DNA of 7,712 nucleotides from CAYLKS01 sp964384205 [NCBI: uncultured bacterium] (GTDB lineage: Bacteria; JAGOEH01). Below the pieces are notes generated by a model that was not told the origin of the DNA, did not search any database, and worked only from the letters and a program-made list of their open reading frames with translations. A program made the translations under genes and the position numbers. The stretch is from positions 1-7,712 of the forward strand of contig CAYLKS010000093.1 in the NCBI GenBank assembly GCA_964384205.1. The letters are read 5' to 3'. Below, in pieces: positions 7,001 through 7,712 of this stretch (its first letter is position 1; each line of letters begins with the position of its first letter).

Positions 7001-7712
7001 TATTATTATCCAATTTATAAGAGCCCTCATATTTCTGGAAATAAATACGATTTAGAGAATGATGATTCTGATATTTTCGATGGAGTAGAATTAGTTTTTA
7101 ATAATGATTGGGATGTTGTAATGGATGTTACAACTTCTGGTTGGAATGTGGATTGCCCATATTTATTTTCTTTATCAGCACCATCTATTCAGTTCGGACC
7201 TGGAGATATTTTGACTGCATTAAAATATCCATCTTCATTTGAAATTCAGTTTTTTGATGATATTGTTGATACTTCTGCGAATTATTTTAATGCAAGGCCA
7301 ATTCCTGTGAATTTTAAAATTTATGATTTAACTGATAGCGAGTATGTAGATTTTGTTTTTAATGATAGAGGGTTTAAAGGAAAACTTTCAGCATCTGATG
7401 AATTATATTTATTTAAAAAAGATCCCGATGGCAATCCTGTTTGGATTTGGTTATTATCATTTAAGATGCCGCAAGATCAAAGCGATCCAGGATTTACTTT
7501 TAAAACAGGTGATAAATTGACTATAAATGTTAAAAAGCCTTTTAGAAATGGTGATGTTTATGAATTTACTACTAAAAAACCAGTTATTGATAAAAATGAA
7601 GCTAAAAAAGATCTTGATAGTATAAGAGTTGTTCCTAATCCATATGTTGTTGCGCATTCTCATGAAGCTCCTTTACCTCCAGGAATTACAAGCGGAAGAG
7701 GGGAAAGAAAAA
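4091..7712 (+). CDS. Very large exported protein with calcium-binding-like repeats and FN3-like region (partial, 3' end missing)
   Basis: The frame is open from the ATG to the window edge: 1207 complete codons without a stop. GGAGAG (4081-4086) lies 4 bases before the ATG. An in-frame ATG at 4079 lacks a properly spaced ribosome site, so 4091 is preferred. A signal peptide covers residues 1-20 (MIKVRYIYVLVILFFTVSIG); no lipobox cysteine follows, so this is not a lipoprotein. Then come a block with RRAGIHNGNLVSTVFGNWG (31-49), acidic DGIDND-type stretches near 318-328, 413-425, 471-519 and 838-886, a fibronectin III-like region at about 621-750 (PPEKPTLTAIPGDGKVILYW to NGRTYYYAVVAYD), and VVPNPYVV at 1180-1187. 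In this kind of protein that last motif usually opens a C-terminal FlgD-like or type IX secretion tail, so perhaps 80-120 residues are missing. The receptor gene ends 13 bp upstream. I recall similar uncharacterised proteins from Calditrichota, KSB1 and Marinimicrobia genomes, but have not verified this. Surface location and partnership with the receptor are inferred; biochemical function is unknown. Confidence 0.88.
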   Translation, partial: MIKVRYIYVLVILFFTVSIGQQITKSGREYRRAGIHNGNLVSTVFGNWGVVGQPADKGPRGAWLYSTNGYVGDVSLMVGAEVNYNDSLKFHSVVICPVDRPTKRAEISPDGKFWGFEPVAGYFNENYDGVAMSTNPASWPPYWPDKMNDPEDPGWPGAWNGFFGKNVKNADQESYFVMDDNNDEEFNYANYNNLGVEFKPDPDNPQRNGLGLVVKVRGMQWSQFLAQDCIFWLYEITNTSKYDYPRVSFGMLVGTYVGVTGTDDSPQEYDDDWSFFDVERDLTWTGDYPNDNSRNPKWQGPVGLVGYAFLESPGNPYDGIDNDGDAEDNPKIPSTAPYFSESDFDSVLISAGDTIVLIDDNFNRTLLVVPDKDTTVYTRGAHINIKPGVTKLAEGNIILDSKNQEIVNPNAYDGIDNDLDGLIDENYYLHYHQIKKDQYGKILFDMLNPVKYKDYKHNLGVNDPLIDERRDDGIDNDGDWNPEFDDVGADGVPNTGDIGEGDGKPTLGEPNFDRTDVDESDQIGLTSFEYFTPANDINLADDEDLWKRLSPGYFEVPQSIQDNKPLYGEDGDFIYGTGYFPLRAGQTERISLALVFGHDQNDLLKNRETVQKIYNSDYRFPQPPEKPTLTAIPGDGKVILYWDRKAEETIDPVLKVNDFEGYKIYKSTDPEFSDIRVITDADGNASGYKPLVQYDIKNGIKGYFRASEDLFQDTRGYSFYLGDDTGLKHTFIDTDVENGRTYYYAVVAYDHGDATKDIFPSENTKFISVLNTGEIVTDINTAAVTPNPQPAGYTHPEDFIELDDHSGPATGSVLLHIVDETKLTGHKYRLEFWDSSTDSVDNDNDWNPITDDIGNDRNKDQIDEDGSQNNGKPDYNEPNIDKNDLEEFAPYTTYYNVIDLNENAVEFTVPNHAVVVDLEYEHIIDSTFRITDLDGNRISSDAYELVSDKGKIKILDTEKLKPGFKYVAYFYYYPIYKSPHISGNKYDLENDDSDIFDGVELVFNNDWDVVMDVTTSGWNVDCPYLFSLSAPSIQFGPGDILTALKYPSSFEIQFFDDIVDTSANYFNARPIPVNFKIYDLTDSEYVDFVFNDRGFKGKLSASDELYLFKKDPDGNPVWIWLLSFKMPQDQSDPGFTFKTGDKLTINVKKPFRNGDVYEFTTKKPVIDKNEAKKDLDSIRVVPNPYVVAHSHEAPLPPGITSGRGERK
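5042..5065 (+). repeat. DGIDNDGD acidic metal-binding-like motif 1
   Basis: Residues 318-325 of the large exported protein read DGIDNDGD. Alternating D/N with glycine is the pattern of thrombospondin type 3 and MopE-like (DGxDND) putative metal-binding repeats. It follows a proline/glycine linker (SPGNP), as expected between domains. Metal binding is inferred. Confidence 0.55.
5327..5365 (+). repeat. DGIDNDLDGLIDE acidic metal-binding-like motif 2
   Basis: Residues 413-425 read DGIDNDLDGLIDE, the most complete copy of the motif and close to the DGxDNDxDGxxDE form of MopE-like metal-binding repeats. It shares the preceding tyrosine with motif 1 (Y317 and Y412, both YDGIDND). It separates two less conserved segments of the protein. 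Confidence 0.6.
5501..5647 (+). repeat. Extended acidic repeat, copy A (DWNP...GKP...EPN)
   Basis: Residues 471-519 begin DDGIDNDGDWNPEFDDVGAD and continue through DIGEGDGKP, GEPNFD and TDVDE. About 40% of positions are D, E or N, and glycines are regularly spaced. The block repeats at residues 838-886 with the same order of landmarks: DN.D.DWNP, DD.G.D, GKP, EPN.D. It is probably a calcium-stabilised linker or module. Confidence 0.6.
6602..6748 (+). repeat. Extended acidic repeat, copy B (DWNP...GKP...EPN)
   Basis: Residues 838-886 begin DSVDNDNDWNPITDDIGND and continue through QIDEDGSQNNGKP, NEPNID and NDLE. Aligned to copy A at residue 472, the landmarks DN, DWNP and DD.G.D fall at identical offsets; GKP and EPN are shifted by two residues. 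The copies are separated by the FN3-like region, so the repeat is dispersed rather than tandem. The copies differ at many codons, pointing to an old duplication. Confidence 0.58.

Noticed and set aside
7457-7663. Minus-strand open frame of 68 codons
   Set aside because: Antisense to the large exported protein; N/I/F/S-rich low-complexity composition with no coding support.
4091-7712. SusD-like substrate-binding lipoprotein, suggested by position after a SusC-like receptor
   Set aside because: No lipobox cysteine follows the signal peptide, the length is over twice that of SusD, and there is no TPR-like helical pattern; the protein is beta/loop-rich with acidic motifs.

Overview
This AT-rich window (roughly 30% GC, with AGA, TTA and AAT/GAT codons dominating) holds one left-to-right cluster. 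It has the 3' end of an unidentified gene, a LacI-family repressor with its own promoter and operator, a TonB-dependent outer-membrane receptor, and the first 1207 codons of a very large secreted protein that runs off the right edge. Nothing on the minus strand looks coding, and no tRNA, rRNA, CRISPR array, insertion sequence or clear terminator was found.

The organism is a Gram-negative bacterium, because it has a 929-residue TonB-dependent receptor with an N-terminal carboxypeptidase-regulatory-like (CPD) domain. That architecture is typical of the FCB group (Bacteroidota, Ignavibacteria, Calditrichota, KSB1, Marinimicrobia, Cloacimonadota and relatives). Two details argue against Bacteroidota proper: the promoter matches the TTGACA/TATAAT consensus exactly, and all three complete translation starts carry good Shine-Dalgarno sequences. 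The large third protein also reads like surface proteins I associate with Calditrichota, KSB1 or Marinimicrobia-type genomes. The phylum cannot be fixed from this window.

Layout: 1-98 is the C-terminal 31 codons of an upstream gene. Bases 99-219 are the control region, with a TTGACA-17 bp-TATAAT promoter at 160-188 and a LacI-type palindrome at 191-204 over the expected transcription start. Bases 220-1257 encode the regulator, 1288-4077 the receptor, and 4091-7712 the large exported protein (incomplete). The gaps of 30 and 13 bp and the common strand fit one transcript.

Inferred working model: the repressor binds its own operator, shuts off the whole cluster, and releases it when a ligand, probably a sugar or sugar derivative, is present. 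The receptor would import that ligand or a related substrate across the outer membrane. The large protein sits where SusD-like binding lipoproteins usually follow a SusC-like receptor, but it is not SusD-like: it has a non-lipoprotein signal peptide, four acidic calcium-binding-like stretches, a fibronectin III-like region and a PNP motif close to the window end. It is the least understood part of the locus.
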